Shown: positions 17,080 through 26,492, counted from the stretch's first letter. The stretch is 64,000 nt of DNA from Reinekea sp. G2M2-21 (GCF_015687175.1 NZ_JADPQG010000009.1:1-64000), one strand, 5' to 3'. Notes: generated from the letters alone by a model not told the origin. Made by a program: numbers and translations.

Positions 17080-17797
17080 GTGGAACGTTCCAGAACATTT
17101 TCCGCTAGAACATCATAGAATGAGAACTGGTGCAACCAGGGCTGGCGTGAAAGGCTATTGCTTAAGCTGCCTATAGCCCGTGAATTTATTTTTCTAGAGT
17201 ACTCGTAATTTCGTTTTACGTGGGTTTCTCGTTGAGAAGAATCAACCCGCTTTGCGACTCTGGTTCGGTTCATAACCAAGGTTTCTTTTCGTGGTTTTTT
17301 CTTGCCAAGGGGCGATCCCCTTGAACCCCCTTTTGTCGCCCGCTTTGGTATTCTTCCTTAATTGCCACTGACTTCGAACGGTCGCTTGAGCGTGCGTCCC
17401 TGCACGCGCGGCGCTTTCCGGGCATCCATGCCCTTGAATCCGTTGCGACGTGTTAATTAAGTCAGCCAAAACGGATGCGACGGTAGGGTTATTTACACCT
17501 GATCAGGCTAAATAGAGTTTGCTGGTTCGTAATTGTTTTTGAGAAGGTAGCGCTTGAAGTTTTCCCGCCTTTTAAACGACCACGCGAAGCAATTTACGTC
17601 TCACAGGTTGGTCAGGCGGGGATGCTTGAAAAAGTGAGCCCGAATCGTCTGTCCGGTTTGGCCAATGACGGCGAATATCTCCAAATGAGGCTATGTTACT
17701 GCATGATACAAATGCCGGAGAAATAAATTAGTTCTGCTTTAGTAAGTACCATTCGAAGCGCCCCGCTCAACCCGTTCGCGGGTGTTTTCGACTTCAT
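17080..17797. other. Long intergenic region with R4 repeat
   Basis: There are about 700 bases without a credible gene. R4 copy 1 occupies 17276-17487. The rest contains the probable asparaginase promoter (next to 17079) and AT-rich DNA with no feature I can name. Confidence 0.5.
17276..17487 (-). repeat. Palindrome-rich repeat R4, copy 1
   Basis: On the minus strand this runs from TAAATAACC through GGCTGACTTAATT, CACGTCGCAACGGATTC, AAGGGCATGGATGCCC, a GCGTGCAGGGACGCACGC palindrome and AAAGCGGGCGACAAAAGGGGG to AAGGGGATCGCCCCTTGG. The same order of motifs recurs on the plus strand at 24489-24787. It contains at least three self-complementary motifs and no gene. Confidence 0.75.
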
Positions 17798-18007
17798 CTA
17801 TCCTGTGTGAGATTGGGTTTCTTCTTCAGACGGTGGCGAGCTTTTACATCGTTCACGGAACTCCGCCACGCTCATACCAAAGGTATTCAGAAACTCCACA
17901 TTCAATGCGTCGGCTGACGAAAACCCGAACGCTTCCGCCACCATTCTATTGGTCAGGTGACTGGTTTGAATAACGTTTTTTACCACTTCTAGTTTATCTT
18001 TATTCAT
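17798..18007 (-). CDS. Small AraC-like helix-turn-helix protein (half domain)
   Basis: This is a 69-residue product from ATG 18007. VAEAFGFSSADALNVEFLNTFGMSVAEFRERCKSS matches the second helix-turn-helix and C-terminal signature of AraC/XylS regulators (GFxSxxxFxxxFxxxxGxSPxxxR), and the first ~25 residues could be the preceding helices. A full AraC DNA-binding domain needs about 100 residues, so this is either a truncated remnant or a stand-alone small HTH protein. There is no strong ribosome-binding site. Confidence 0.5.
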   Translation of the reverse strand: MNKDKLEVVKNVIQTSHLTNRMVAEAFGFSSADALNVEFLNTFGMSVAEFRERCKSSPPSEEETQSHTG

Positions 18008-18221
18008 GGCAGTGAGTTTCCCGTGCTGCACCGGTCTTATTGAACCATTGTTGATAAATAAGGCAGCTCGGTAAAGCGCCGGCACGGGATGATCGTGTAA
18101 GCGGCCGTTTTAGTCGGTTGAGCGGTTAATCACTGTAACCTGCTCAGTTTTGCTGCAGCATTTTTGACGTCCCAAGTTGAGTTTTTCGTCAAAAAGCTAG
18201 CAGATTGTGACCGGCATCGCT

Positions 18222-19343
18222 TTAGGTACTGAACGGTATGCTGTTGATCAGATTGTTGAGCGCGAGTTGGCTGCTGCATCCGGTTTTCTCGAAAATGTTT
18301 TTCAGGTGAAATTTCACTGTATTCAGTGAAATACGCTCAGCTTCCGCAATGGTTTTCAATGCCTGACCCTGTGCAAGTTGTTGAGCGACGGCCGCTTCTT
18401 TTTGCGTTAATCCAAAAATTGCCGAGAGTTTTTCAGCCTGAATGGGTTTGATCAAATTAGGGGAGACAGCATAAATCATCACGCCGGTAAAAACGGGTTT
18501 GTCGGATATGTGGTTATTCATCAACGGTTGAAACCCAAAGAACAGATGGTCAGACACCTGCAGGTTTTCTTCCTCTTCACGGGTAAAGTTATAGCCCTCG
18601 ATGCGCTTCGCGGTTTTAACCAAGCTTAAATATAGTAGTTTTTCGACGTTCTTATTCTTCAACGTCATGTGGCCATTCTGAATGTCCAAGTCTGGTACCG
18701 ACTCGATCAACGTGCGCATACTGGTGTTCATCGCGTTGATGGTCCCGGTCTCTGACAAGATCGCCACAGGAATGCGAAAGGTTTCGACCAACGCCTCTAT
18801 GCGGGCATGATCATTGGCCGACTGCTCCATAGAAAACGAGTGCAAAGCACCCTGTTGCAAACGGGGCAGCAGCTGGTTTAGTTGTTCGATCTCCAGTGCT
18901 GTGAAGGGGCCTTCCGTTTCGCTGCGATTGCAGATAAGCAAACCCAACCAGTCATTGTCGGAAATCAAACACGCTGCGGCGGAGTCGATGAGCCCTTGGG
19001 GTTTCGCCCATTCCTGAAAATGTTCACTGGCGTAAGCGACTTCCGCGTCTGGTAAGGTGGCAATGGTGTAAAACTGGTCCGCCGGCGCATTTAATACTCG
19101 GTGCAGTAAGTGATCGGAGTTGATGTAATGGTTCATGTAGCTGTTAGCCAGTTCGTCGTTGATTCGCTGGCCAGCGTCAACATGAAAACGCAGTCCCATG
19201 CTTTGCTTATTCAGAATCATCATATGACTGATTTGCAGGTTAAAACTTTCGACCAGTTGTTCTGTGACCAACTGCCAGGCTTCTTTATTGAATACGGTAT
19301 TAGTGGCGATGCCTTCGATAAGGGGCAGGGAACGTGCATTCAT
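18222..19343 (-). CDS. LuxR-family transcriptional regulator
   Basis: This is a 373-residue protein. The C-terminal LuxR/FixJ HTH is at about residues 305-365 (FGLTQKEAAVAQQLAQG, then ISLNTVKFHLKNIFEKTGCSSQLAL). The upstream ~290 residues look like GAF/PAS-type sensor modules, with no kinase-receiver signature (no phosphoacceptor Asp motif). ATG 19343 is preferred over a TTG 13 codons upstream. It is transcribed alone; the inducing signal is unknown. Confidence 0.85.
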   Translation of the reverse strand: MNARSLPLIEGIATNTVFNKEAWQLVTEQLVESFNLQISHMMILNKQSMGLRFHVDAGQRINDELANSYMNHYINSDHLLHRVLNAPADQFYTIATLPDAEVAYASEHFQEWAKPQGLIDSAAACLISDNDWLGLLICNRSETEGPFTALEIEQLNQLLPRLQQGALHSFSMEQSANDHARIEALVETFRIPVAILSETGTINAMNTSMRTLIESVPDLDIQNGHMTLKNKNVEKLLYLSLVKTAKRIEGYNFTREEEENLQVSDHLFFGFQPLMNNHISDKPVFTGVMIYAVSPNLIKPIQAEKLSAIFGLTQKEAAVAQQLAQGQALKTIAEAERISLNTVKFHLKNIFEKTGCSSQLALNNLINSIPFST

Positions 19344-19491
19344 GGATAATGTGCCAAGTTGAGGACGCTTGTGGTTTAGCAAGTATAGGGGAGCGTTTGC
19401 GTTTGTGCATCCAAACGCTTGAAGATGAATTGCGGTGTTCGGTACTCAGCGGTTTCACCGCTGAGCCGATTGTTGTTTCGTGGTTGTTAAC

Positions 19492-20023
19492 TTAAGGGCA
19501 CCTCTAGAAAGTCCATCTGACTCTGGATTTAAGAACGCGCTTAGGGCAAGGCGGAAATTTGAAAACCAAGGGCAACTCTGAATAATTTCTATCTACCTCA
19601 GCAGGTGAAGAATTGCGCAAAGTTCGAGGCAAGTTCTGCAGGCAATATTCATTATCTTGGCAAAGGACTTAACAACAAAATTTGCCATTTCAGCCCCGCC
19701 CTCCGGGTCTTTCAGATCGACGACTGAGCATTGTTGTGTGTTTTGAAAAGGACTCGCCAATCCCTGCAACACACGCTTCGCTCATCCTTCGATCTGATAA
19801 GACTAAGGTGATTTGAATTAATCAGAGTTGCCCTACCTGGCTAAGTTAAGAATTTTCAACACAGCCATAAGCTCGTTCATAAGTCCCCAACGGGCGCGGG
19901 CTAGCAACGCACAAACCTTCGTTAAACACTTTGAAAAGGACTCGTTCCCTTCAGTGTTTGCCTTGTTTTGCACGCTGCTAGCACACGCGCAGAGATCGAC
20001 GGACTTTATAGCGGTGCCCTTAA
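19492..20023 (+). repeat. MITE-2 interrupted by a MITE-1
   Basis: A MITE-2 copy begins TTAAGGGCACCTCTAGAAAG at 19492 and ends in GGTGCCCTTAA at 20023. After removing the nested MITE-1 (19569-19834) it is 266 bp and aligns with the uninterrupted copy at 39812-40080, where GAAAACC...GGCTAAGTTAAG is continuous. TTAA is present at both ends. The right end also supplies the last codons and stop of the minus-strand gene ending at 20006. Confidence 0.85.
19569..19834 (+). repeat. MITE-1 nested in MITE-2
   Basis: This 266-bp MITE-1 is bounded by AGGGCAACTCTGAATAATT and AATTAATCAGAGTTGCCCT. The interrupted MITE-2 sequence resumes directly on both sides, with ACC present on each flank as a possible target duplication. 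It is close to the copy at 14741 over its whole length. Confidence 0.85.
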
Positions 20024-20380
20024 TGTCATCTCAACCGTCGCCGCATCGGCGGCGTATTTCCCAGTGCCTCTGAAATCCCGCAATGCACCGGTGGCGTAGG
20101 TGACACTACACTGCCCTTCGGCAACATTGGCGGTATGCATGCCGTGGTGATTCAGTACCAGAGTGACAGGCTCGCCCTGGTACATCCCACGGATGTGTTC
20201 CACCGCGGTGAAGCTTGCACTGCCATCAGGGAGGTACAGCAGCAAGAATTCAGCTTCACTTTCACCCGTAATATCTCCGCTATAGGCGTAAGTGACGGAG
20301 GCTTTCTTCAAGGTGCCGTCGGCTATTGGTTTCACGGTGTCTTCCTGCCAATTACTGACACTAAAGGTGCATTTGATCAT
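20006..20380 (-). CDS. DUF3224-family protein
   Basis: The 124-residue protein has the DUF3224 pattern: an N-terminal FSVSNWQEDTVKP strand, a central YSGDITGESEAEFLLLYLPDGSASFTAVEHIRG, then VLNHHGMHTANVAEGQCSVTYATGAL. The fold would be an allene-oxide-cyclase-like beta-barrel; the biochemical role is unknown. The last five codons and the stop (LRAPL, TAA) lie in the MITE-2 terminus, so the native C-terminus was changed by the insertion. A paralogue lies at 26662-27054. Confidence 0.85.
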   Translation of the reverse strand: MIKCTFSVSNWQEDTVKPIADGTLKKASVTYAYSGDITGESEAEFLLLYLPDGSASFTAVEHIRGMYQGEPVTLVLNHHGMHTANVAEGQCSVTYATGALRDFRGTGKYAADAATVEMTLRAPL

Positions 20381-20619
20381 GGTGTGGTTGCTCTTGTCCT
20401 GAGTTAACGGAACACCAGACTAATCTTTGCAAGCTCGTCGGTATTGTAAAAAAACGACAGTCGATGGCCTCAAACTGGCGGTGTCTATGGCGTGGCGTCT
20501 GGGCGTTTTCGTTATCCACAGAAAGTGGGGATAACCCTGTCGATAACCTCGCGGGAACGTCACATAGCTGGCCTTCGAGGTTATGCGCAGTATCTGAACG
20601 GAGCGTTTTCTGACCAGCT

Positions 20620-20883
20620 AGTGTCCTGAGTCGGAAGTTCGTAAAGTTTCAGAGCTAATGGTAAGCGCTAGTACAAGGCGCTCTTTGTAGAGAATATCGA
20701 GATCTTTTCAAGAAGAGCAACGCCGTAATAGTATCTTCCATTAGCTCCCTTTGGGCGCGACATTCAAGTTCTCTAGCGTTGTTCTGTCTCTTGTCAATGG
20801 AACAACCATTGACTGCAAGACACGCCTAGCTATAAAGCTTGAATGGCTCGCTGAATTCAAGCGAACTTTTGACTCAGGACACT
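20620..20883 (+). repeat. MITE-3, full-length copy
   Basis: This 264-bp element has inverted ends: AGTGTCCTGAGTCGGAAGTT on the left, and AACTTTTGACTCAGGACACT on the right. There is no reading frame of note. A left-end piece occurs at 38517 and an internally deleted copy at 42763. Confidence 0.85.
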
Positions 20884-20908
20884 TGAGGTGTTTGTCAGAC
20901 CATACCAA

Positions 20909-21562
20909 TCACAGTGTTGATAAGGTCAACCGGCACAATAAGGTGTTGTCGGTTTCCAGGTCCTGACCCCAGATCAGTTTGGCTTGGGAATTCCAGCGGA
21001 TGCGGTTATAGCCATCTTTTGGGCGTACCTGGGCTTCGGAATATTCCACGGCAGCTGGCCATTCACTGTCGTTAAAGTCGATGCTCTGCCAGTTTGACGG
21101 GGGAGGGGTTTCGGCGTAGTCACAACTGTTTTCCGGGTTCGACGAACGCGCGCAGGATTTGTTCAACGGAGCCTGGTGGACGGGCAGGCAGGTCCACTGT
21201 CGATTGGTCACCGCTACGACTTTACCGGTCGCGGTGTCGGTAAATTGGGCAATAAAACCGCCATCGCCCATCTGTTGACGAGCTGTACCGATGTACTCCA
21301 GCCCGGTGTTGTTGGCTTTGTAATCTTTGACAATAAAGTTCAATTGAACCGGCAGCGTTGCGCTGAAGGTAAAGGTTTCTGCGTTAAACGACCGCTCGGT
21401 CATGATCGAGACAGAGTCTTCGGCAATTTTTTGCTCATTGGCGTAAAACGCGAACCAGTTGTCCGCCCACACATCCACCTTGAATGTCTCAGCCTGAGCC
21501 GCGCCCATGGTCGCTGCCATGAGCGATAATGCGCCCAGCCCTTTTGCCTGTCTGATGATCAT
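20909..21562 (-). CDS. Secreted protein, possibly PEBP-like, unknown role
   Basis: This is a 217-residue protein beginning at ATG 21562, with AGGAG 7 bases upstream and a clear signal peptide (GALSLMAATMGAAQA). The mature part starts ETFKVDVWADNWFAFYANEQKIAEDSVSI and contains TERSFNAETFTFSA, WTCLPVHQAPLN and a GYNRIRWNSQAKLIWG ending. I associate this pattern with secreted PEBP-like proteins of marine bacteria, from memory only. Four conserved-looking Cys suggest disulfides. MITE-3 ends 26 bases beyond the stop, so the C-terminus may have been altered. Confidence 0.6.
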   Translation of the reverse strand: MIIRQAKGLGALSLMAATMGAAQAETFKVDVWADNWFAFYANEQKIAEDSVSIMTERSFNAETFTFSATLPVQLNFIVKDYKANNTGLEYIGTARQQMGDGGFIAQFTDTATGKVVAVTNRQWTCLPVHQAPLNKSCARSSNPENSCDYAETPPPSNWQSIDFNDSEWPAAVEYSEAQVRPKDGYNRIRWNSQAKLIWGQDLETDNTLLCRLTLSTL

Positions 21563-21870
21563 TGGTTGTCTCTCCTGTGTTGTTTTGAACCTATCCCGCA
21601 GTGTAGAGGGCAATTGTGCAGGTATTGTGCAGTGAATGAGGCTTGATTATGGTTTTTTCTTCGGTTCTAGGCAGGGTTCGTCGGTACTCTAAACGCACTG
21701 TTTTGTTGTCTTAGTCGGTATCGCATTCGATGAGCTGCTGCAAGCTGGCGAACAGTTATGGTGGGACAAAGACCCTGCAAACCGAGCAGGCCGGAATGAA
21801 AATCTGCCTTACTTTACCTGCCTAAACGGTATACTCCGGTACTTGTTTGTCACCGAGAATCCTATCGACC

Positions 21871-22659
21871 ATGACATCACCCAAGGCCAGCGGCTTGCTC
21901 AGTAATGCGCAGCGCCCGATTAAACTTGCCCGCCATGACATTCCAGACCCATTGCGACCCTACCTGGAATATTTTTGGTCGGTCCACTGGCAGTTAGCCG
22001 AAGGGGAGTCCTTTACCTCGGTCAATATTCCTTACCCCTGCGCGCACATTGTTTATGAACGCCACGCGACGGGAATTTTTGGACCTGTCAAAGGCAGTTT
22101 CGAAAAGCAGATTTTCGGCCAGGGATTTGTCTTGGGCGCGCGGTTCAAGAGTGGTTTCTTTAGTGCGTTTTCCGGAATTCCGGCGCATGTAACGACAGAA
22201 AAAACCTGGGATCTGTCTTATTTGTTTGATACCACTTCTGCGCAATTTGAAGCCACCATGGAAGCTGATTACCGAGTCGAAACCGCTATCGTGCACATGA
22301 GTGGGTTATTGCAATCTGCACTACCTGCCGCCAATAGCAACCTGCTGGCCCGTGCCGGGCAAGCGTACGATATCGTGCATCGCATTCAGCACCAACACGA
22401 TATCGTGAGTGTAGAAGACTTGGCGCTTCAGGAACACATCAGCCTCCGAAGTTTGGAGCGACTATTCAAAGGCACCATCGGACTGACACCAAAGTGGGTG
22501 ATCCGTTTATTCCGCCTGCAGCAGATGGCCGACGTTATGATGAACGCAGACAACCCGCATTGGGCGGATCTGGCCCTTCGGTTGGGCTATTTCGACCAGG
22601 CTCACTGCATCAAAGACTTCAAAGCCTTTACCGGTAAAACCCCCAGTGCATTTTTGTGA
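21871..22659 (+). CDS. AraC-family transcriptional regulator
   Basis: The 262-residue protein has an N-terminal sensor region with VNIPYPCAHIVYER and GQGFVLGARFKSGFFSAF, as in DUF6597-type AraC regulators. The C-terminal double helix-turn-helix is at about residues 165-262 (VEDLALQEHISLRSLERLFKGTIGLTPKWVIRLFRLQQ, then LALRLGYFDQAHCIKDFKAFTGKTPSAF). ATG 21871 is preferred to an upstream TTG. It is followed 92 bases later by a small gene of unknown function. Confidence 0.85.
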   Translation: MTSPKASGLLSNAQRPIKLARHDIPDPLRPYLEYFWSVHWQLAEGESFTSVNIPYPCAHIVYERHATGIFGPVKGSFEKQIFGQGFVLGARFKSGFFSAFSGIPAHVTTEKTWDLSYLFDTTSAQFEATMEADYRVETAIVHMSGLLQSALPAANSNLLARAGQAYDIVHRIQHQHDIVSVEDLALQEHISLRSLERLFKGTIGLTPKWVIRLFRLQQMADVMMNADNPHWADLALRLGYFDQAHCIKDFKAFTGKTPSAFL

Positions 22660-22751
22660 TGGGCAGAAAGGTCGTTTTCCGAACCATCGGGTGATACATT
22701 GGAGGCTCTTTTAGTCGATTCGACCGAACTTAAAAACACAGGAGAATTGCC

Positions 22752-22943
22752 ATGGTCACCATAGACGATGTTGTCGCGTACCTAACCTGTAAAAAAGAAT
22801 ATCTGCCTGGCGGTGCCGAACCGTTTATTGAAAACCTGATTGAAAAAGGACAGGATGCTGAGACCATCGCTAAAGCGGTCGCTCAACGTTTTCCGGAGTT
22901 GGATTTCTTTCCGAAATACGGCGGCAACTCGCTGCTGCATTGA
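22752..22943 (+). CDS. Small hypothetical protein
   Basis: The 63-residue acidic product starts at ATG 22752 with AGGAG 8 bases upstream. It is predicted alpha-helical (DDVVAYLTCKKEYLPGGAEPFIENLIEKGQDAETIAKAVAQRFPELDF). No family is recognised. The good ribosome-binding site and protein-like composition support it being real. Confidence 0.55.
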   Translation: MVTIDDVVAYLTCKKEYLPGGAEPFIENLIEKGQDAETIAKAVAQRFPELDFFPKYGGNSLLH

Positions 22944-22985
22944 TCCTGAAATCCTCTGTTTATTCCCGTGCTGACGCCAGGTCAT

Positions 22986-24005
22986 CTACCGCGCATACTG
23001 GAATGTCGTCATCACTGGATAATGGTCGGATAGATCCGTCGTATTGCCATCGTGCCACTGCCAGCCACCGCACAAAGGCCACCAGCCTTGCAGGTAAGAC
23101 CAATGCCAAGCCTCAGGTGACTTTAACGGAACAACAGTCATGGCCGGTGTGTTTTTAGCCTGCAAATGGTCGCGACGTTCCAACACATAATCGAGCGTAT
23201 CGTTGTAGCAGATATCCGTATTAAAGTAATAGTTGTAGGCACGTGACATCCAATTGTCTTCTGGGTACGAAGCCGCCCCATTGCTGGCATCAAAATTCAA
23301 TACCGTTTGGCTGGTGGACAGCATCTGAGCAACCTGCGTTTTGTGAGCGAAGTCCACATTCATATCGCCGGCCAGAATAACGGGTTCGTTGTCGGGAATC
23401 TGAAACTCATCCAGCCATTGGCGAATTTCGGTGAGCTGTTGCATTCGAATGTCGTGTTCTGAATCGGCCTTGTCATCGTGCGTGGCTTGCAGATGCGTGC
23501 CCGCTATGTGAAAGCGACCGGCACCAGAGTCGATCTCCACATAAGCAGCGCCCTTATTCGACTGATAGTCCCAAGACCCAGACAAACTGGCGCGGAACAC
23601 CAGCTGATGTTGCGTAACAATCGGCCAGCGACTGGCAATGACAACACCACCACGGATTACAAAAGGACTGTTGGAACAATTTCCCGCCGTTGACTGCCAA
23701 CCACCGCCGTGGCAGGACAAACCGACCACCGGCGTCAGGTAAGGGTACGTCTGATTCATTGACTGCAATGTTTCGTATGCGTCATCGGTAAACACTTCGC
23801 TGAATACAATTACATCAGGCATCTCTGGCATGGCGTGCAACGCATCGCTTAAATGCGCCAACCGTTGTTGTTGATCCCAGTCTTGAACCGGAAGTTGCAT
23901 GATGTTGTAGGCCATCACCGTAATATCCGGGCGTTGTGCAAATACCGTCGTAGTGACCAACAACGAGGCGATTGCCATTAGGGTTTTTGTAAAAATAAAA
24001 CGCAT
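22986..24005 (-). CDS. Secreted sphingomyelinase-like phosphodiesterase (EEP superfamily)
   Basis: This is a 339-residue protein from ATG 24005, with GGAG 6 bases upstream and a signal peptide ending TTTVFA. It has the DNase I-like metallophosphatase signature: MAYNIMQLP (Asn), VIVFSEVF (metal-binding Glu), GTHLQATH (His), LAGDMNVD (Asp/Asn) and a C-terminal LSDHYPV (Asp/His pair). The overall layout matches bacterial neutral sphingomyelinases or hemolysin-C-like phospholipases. The enzyme would act outside the cell on choline phospholipids; the exact substrate is not shown. Confidence 0.8.
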   Translation of the reverse strand: MRFIFTKTLMAIASLLVTTTVFAQRPDITVMAYNIMQLPVQDWDQQQRLAHLSDALHAMPEMPDVIVFSEVFTDDAYETLQSMNQTYPYLTPVVGLSCHGGGWQSTAGNCSNSPFVIRGGVVIASRWPIVTQHQLVFRASLSGSWDYQSNKGAAYVEIDSGAGRFHIAGTHLQATHDDKADSEHDIRMQQLTEIRQWLDEFQIPDNEPVILAGDMNVDFAHKTQVAQMLSTSQTVLNFDASNGAASYPEDNWMSRAYNYYFNTDICYNDTLDYVLERRDHLQAKNTPAMTVVPLKSPEAWHWSYLQGWWPLCGGWQWHDGNTTDLSDHYPVMTTFQYAR

Positions 24006-24183
24006 CCTGTGCTCCTTTTGAGACAGTGAGAGGTTGAACAATCTCTGGATGGCATAGACGCAGAGGGTTAGCCGAATATTGCGTAACCATAGTGACAGGA
24101 TGATGACGCCGACACGTTAAACGATTGTCGTGTCGTGCAGATGAAAGTAAGCGGCGCAATACGAAACAAAGCATCAGGTACAT

Positions 24184-25027
24184 TCGTGTGATTCCTTTAG
24201 CTGATAATTCTGAATTTCGAGCGCTACTGCGATTGGGTTTGACTGCTTGATTCTTATTGTTAGGGAACTAACTGGCGTGTTGAGGTGTGTTTGGTTTTTG
24301 TCGAGAGACGCTCTTAGGTTATTTTTCTCTCCAAGGGGGCAGCACCGAATGGCATTTACTCAAGCTGATGCAGTTAATATCTACGGTATTTGCTTCACGT
24401 GGTCGTTTGAGAGGCGGGTAAACAATGGCATGAGTCACTTTCTCGATAGATAAAACTAACCTCCAAATTCTATGTACCAATGCATGGCGTAAATAACCGT
24501 TTCGTCGCATCTGCTTTGGCTGACTTAATTGTCACGTCGCAACGGATTCAAGGGCATGGATGCCCTTGGAAGCGCCGCGCGTGCAGGGATGCACGCTCAA
24601 GCGACCGTTCGAAGAAAGTGGCAATGAAGGAAGAACACCAAAGCGGGCGACAAAAGGGGGGTTAAAATCGATTAAAAGCGAAGCCCCAATGGGCTTCGAT
24701 TCGATTTTAACGACTTCACCTCTGGTGAAGGCCGGATCAAGGGGATCTCCCCTTGGAAAGAAAAATCCTCGAAGAGATCTTTTGGTTAAAAATGGAATCA
24801 TAGTCTTCGGAGCGGATTTAGTACTTGAAGTAAATAAAATCTCGTTGAAACTAAGTCACGCATTGATGCGAATGCCGAAAATATTAACTACACCTGCATA
24901 ATCAAGTGACATTCGGGTGCAAGGGGTTCCCCCTGGAAAAAACTCTGAAAGATCCATTTTCATGAAACAAACCCGAATCGTCGAACCGGTTTAGTCCTTA
25001 ACAACATTAAACGCACCGTTGATCCGC
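24184..25027. other. Long intergenic region with R4 copy 2
   Basis: There are about 850 bases with no convincing gene. R4 copy 2 with a palindromic insert lies at 24489-24787. A repeat of R4's terminal motif (AAGGGGTTCCCCCTGGAAA...) occurs at about 24919-24965. The several short open frames here follow repeat palindromes and are not called. Confidence 0.5.
24489..24787 (+). repeat. Palindrome-rich repeat R4, copy 2 with inserted hairpin
   Basis: The motif order is the same as at 17276-17487 but in opposite orientation: TAAATAACC, GGCTGACTTAATT, CAAGGGCATGGATGCCCTTG, GCGTGCAGGGATGCACGC, AAAGCGGGCGACAAAAGGGG. Between this block and the terminal AAGGGGATCTCCCCTTGG motif it carries about 75 extra bases (24664-24738). 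These contain a strong inverted repeat (AAAATCG..CGAAGCCC with GGGCTTCG..CGATTTT). Confidence 0.75.
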
Positions 25028-25192
25028 GTGTTGGTTGCTCACGAAATAAAAGCTCACCCGCAAGACGAACGGGAAGCGCTGATCCGTTCTTTCTGCCGTT
25101 TACAGACCAAAAACGACGCTTCGTCACAAGTTATTGAGCAATTTGCATACGCGTGTTACAACACGCGACCGGCTTGTAAGGATCCAACATGA
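25028..25192 (+). CDS. Possible small upstream ORF coupled to the MFS gene
   Basis: A 54-codon frame (GTG 25028; the frame is open from 24995) ends in a TGA that overlaps the ATG of the MFS gene (ACATGA). Composition is protein-like (VAHEIKAHPQDEREALIRSFCRLQ). No ribosome-binding site or family is recognised. It could be the tail of a gene lost upstream. Confidence 0.3.
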   Translation: MLVAHEIKAHPQDEREALIRSFCRLQTKNDASSQVIEQFAYACYNTRPACKDPT

Positions 25193-26427
25193 AAAGCGCT
25201 TTTACTCAATATCGCGGATTGCCCCGCGACCTATACATTCTTGCTACCGCGCGGGCCATTGCTTCCGCCGGAGCGTTCATTATGCCGATGCTGACATTAA
25301 TTTTGACTCAGAAAATGGGTTTGACCGCAGCGCAAGCGGGTATTCTGGTGTCCGCTGCGTCGTTCAGTTACGTACCGGGTTCTTTGCTGGGCGGAAAACT
25401 GGCGGATACGTTTGGACGCAAAAAAATCATCCTCATCGCCGAAGTGGTTTCTGCGGTATCCTGGATTATCTGTGGGTTCTTTCCTGAGTCGACGCAGATC
25501 ATTCCATTTATTATCGTGGCGTATTTATGTATGGGGGCGATAGACCCAACATCGTCGGCATTGATCACCGACTTAACCCCACCTGAGCAACGAAAGACAG
25601 CTTTCAGTTTGAGTTATCTTGGTCACAACATGGGCATTGCGGTCGGGCCGTTGATTGCCGGTTTTCTGTTTTTGAACCACGCGCAATGGATGTTCTGGGG
25701 CGATGGTCTGACCACGCTGGTGGCCGCAGTACTGATCCTGTTTTTTGTCAGCGAATCCAGGCCAGATGAAAACACGCAGGCGCATAATGACAAAGAAGCC
25801 TCCGTTGAAGGTTCTGTCTGGCCAGTGTTGCTGGCACGACCCTATTTGATCTGGTTCACGCTGGCGAACTTTCTGCTCACCTTTTGTTACGCACAGTTAT
25901 TTTTCAGTTTGCCATTACAACTGGAACATCTGTTCGGCGACTTTGGCGCACGTAACTTTGGTTGGGTTATGACCGTGAACGCAGTGACTGTGTTGCTGTT
26001 AACACCCTTTGTGATTGCACTGACCAAACAGATACACGCCATCTTTAATGTCGCGATGGCTGGCGCCTTGTTTGTGATCGGGTTCGGTGCCATTTATTGG
26101 GCCACGAATATGTGGGTATTCCTGGGCACCACGGTTATCTGGACATTGGGAGAGATTCTCAGTTCGACCAACGCCAATGCCTACATCGCATCGCATTCGC
26201 CGCAATCGCACCGCGCACGCATTAACAGCATATTGCCGCTGATATTCGGCATGGGGTTTGGTCTTGCGCCGGTGATCATGGGGCACGTCATTGAAGCGAG
26301 AAGTGTAAATGACGTTTGGCTACTGGTAATGATGATGTCCGGAACCGGTGCGCTGCTGATGACCTGGTTAGGGATTAGTGAAATTCGCCGCGAACGTGAA
26401 GTTGCTGCTACACAAATGAATCACTGA
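25189..26427 (+). CDS. MFS drug/metabolite exporter
   Basis: The 412-residue protein has 12 predicted helices and the MFS loop motif GGKLADTFGRKKIIL (about residues 65-80). PGSLLGGKLADTFGRKK and PPEQRKTAFSLSYLGHNMGIAVGPLIAGFL resemble MdtH/YqgE-like exporters. AAGGA lies 9 bases before the ATG. A terminator follows at 26452. The substrate is unknown. Confidence 0.85.
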   Translation: MKSAFTQYRGLPRDLYILATARAIASAGAFIMPMLTLILTQKMGLTAAQAGILVSAASFSYVPGSLLGGKLADTFGRKKIILIAEVVSAVSWIICGFFPESTQIIPFIIVAYLCMGAIDPTSSALITDLTPPEQRKTAFSLSYLGHNMGIAVGPLIAGFLFLNHAQWMFWGDGLTTLVAAVLILFFVSESRPDENTQAHNDKEASVEGSVWPVLLARPYLIWFTLANFLLTFCYAQLFFSLPLQLEHLFGDFGARNFGWVMTVNAVTVLLLTPFVIALTKQIHAIFNVAMAGALFVIGFGAIYWATNMWVFLGTTVIWTLGEILSSTNANAYIASHSPQSHRARINSILPLIFGMGFGLAPVIMGHVIEARSVNDVWLLVMMMSGTGALLMTWLGISEIRREREVAATQMNH

Positions 26428-26451
26428 GGAGTCATGTCGGAGGGAATGTCA

Positions 26452-26492
26452 GCGAATAATGTGGTCGTGAATTATTCGCTGCCTCTTTTTTT
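26452..26492 (+). terminator. Terminator after the MFS gene
   Basis: GCGAATAAT pairs with ATTATTCGC across a 10-base loop, with a T-run a few bases later (CCTCTTTTTTT). Confidence 0.7.
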
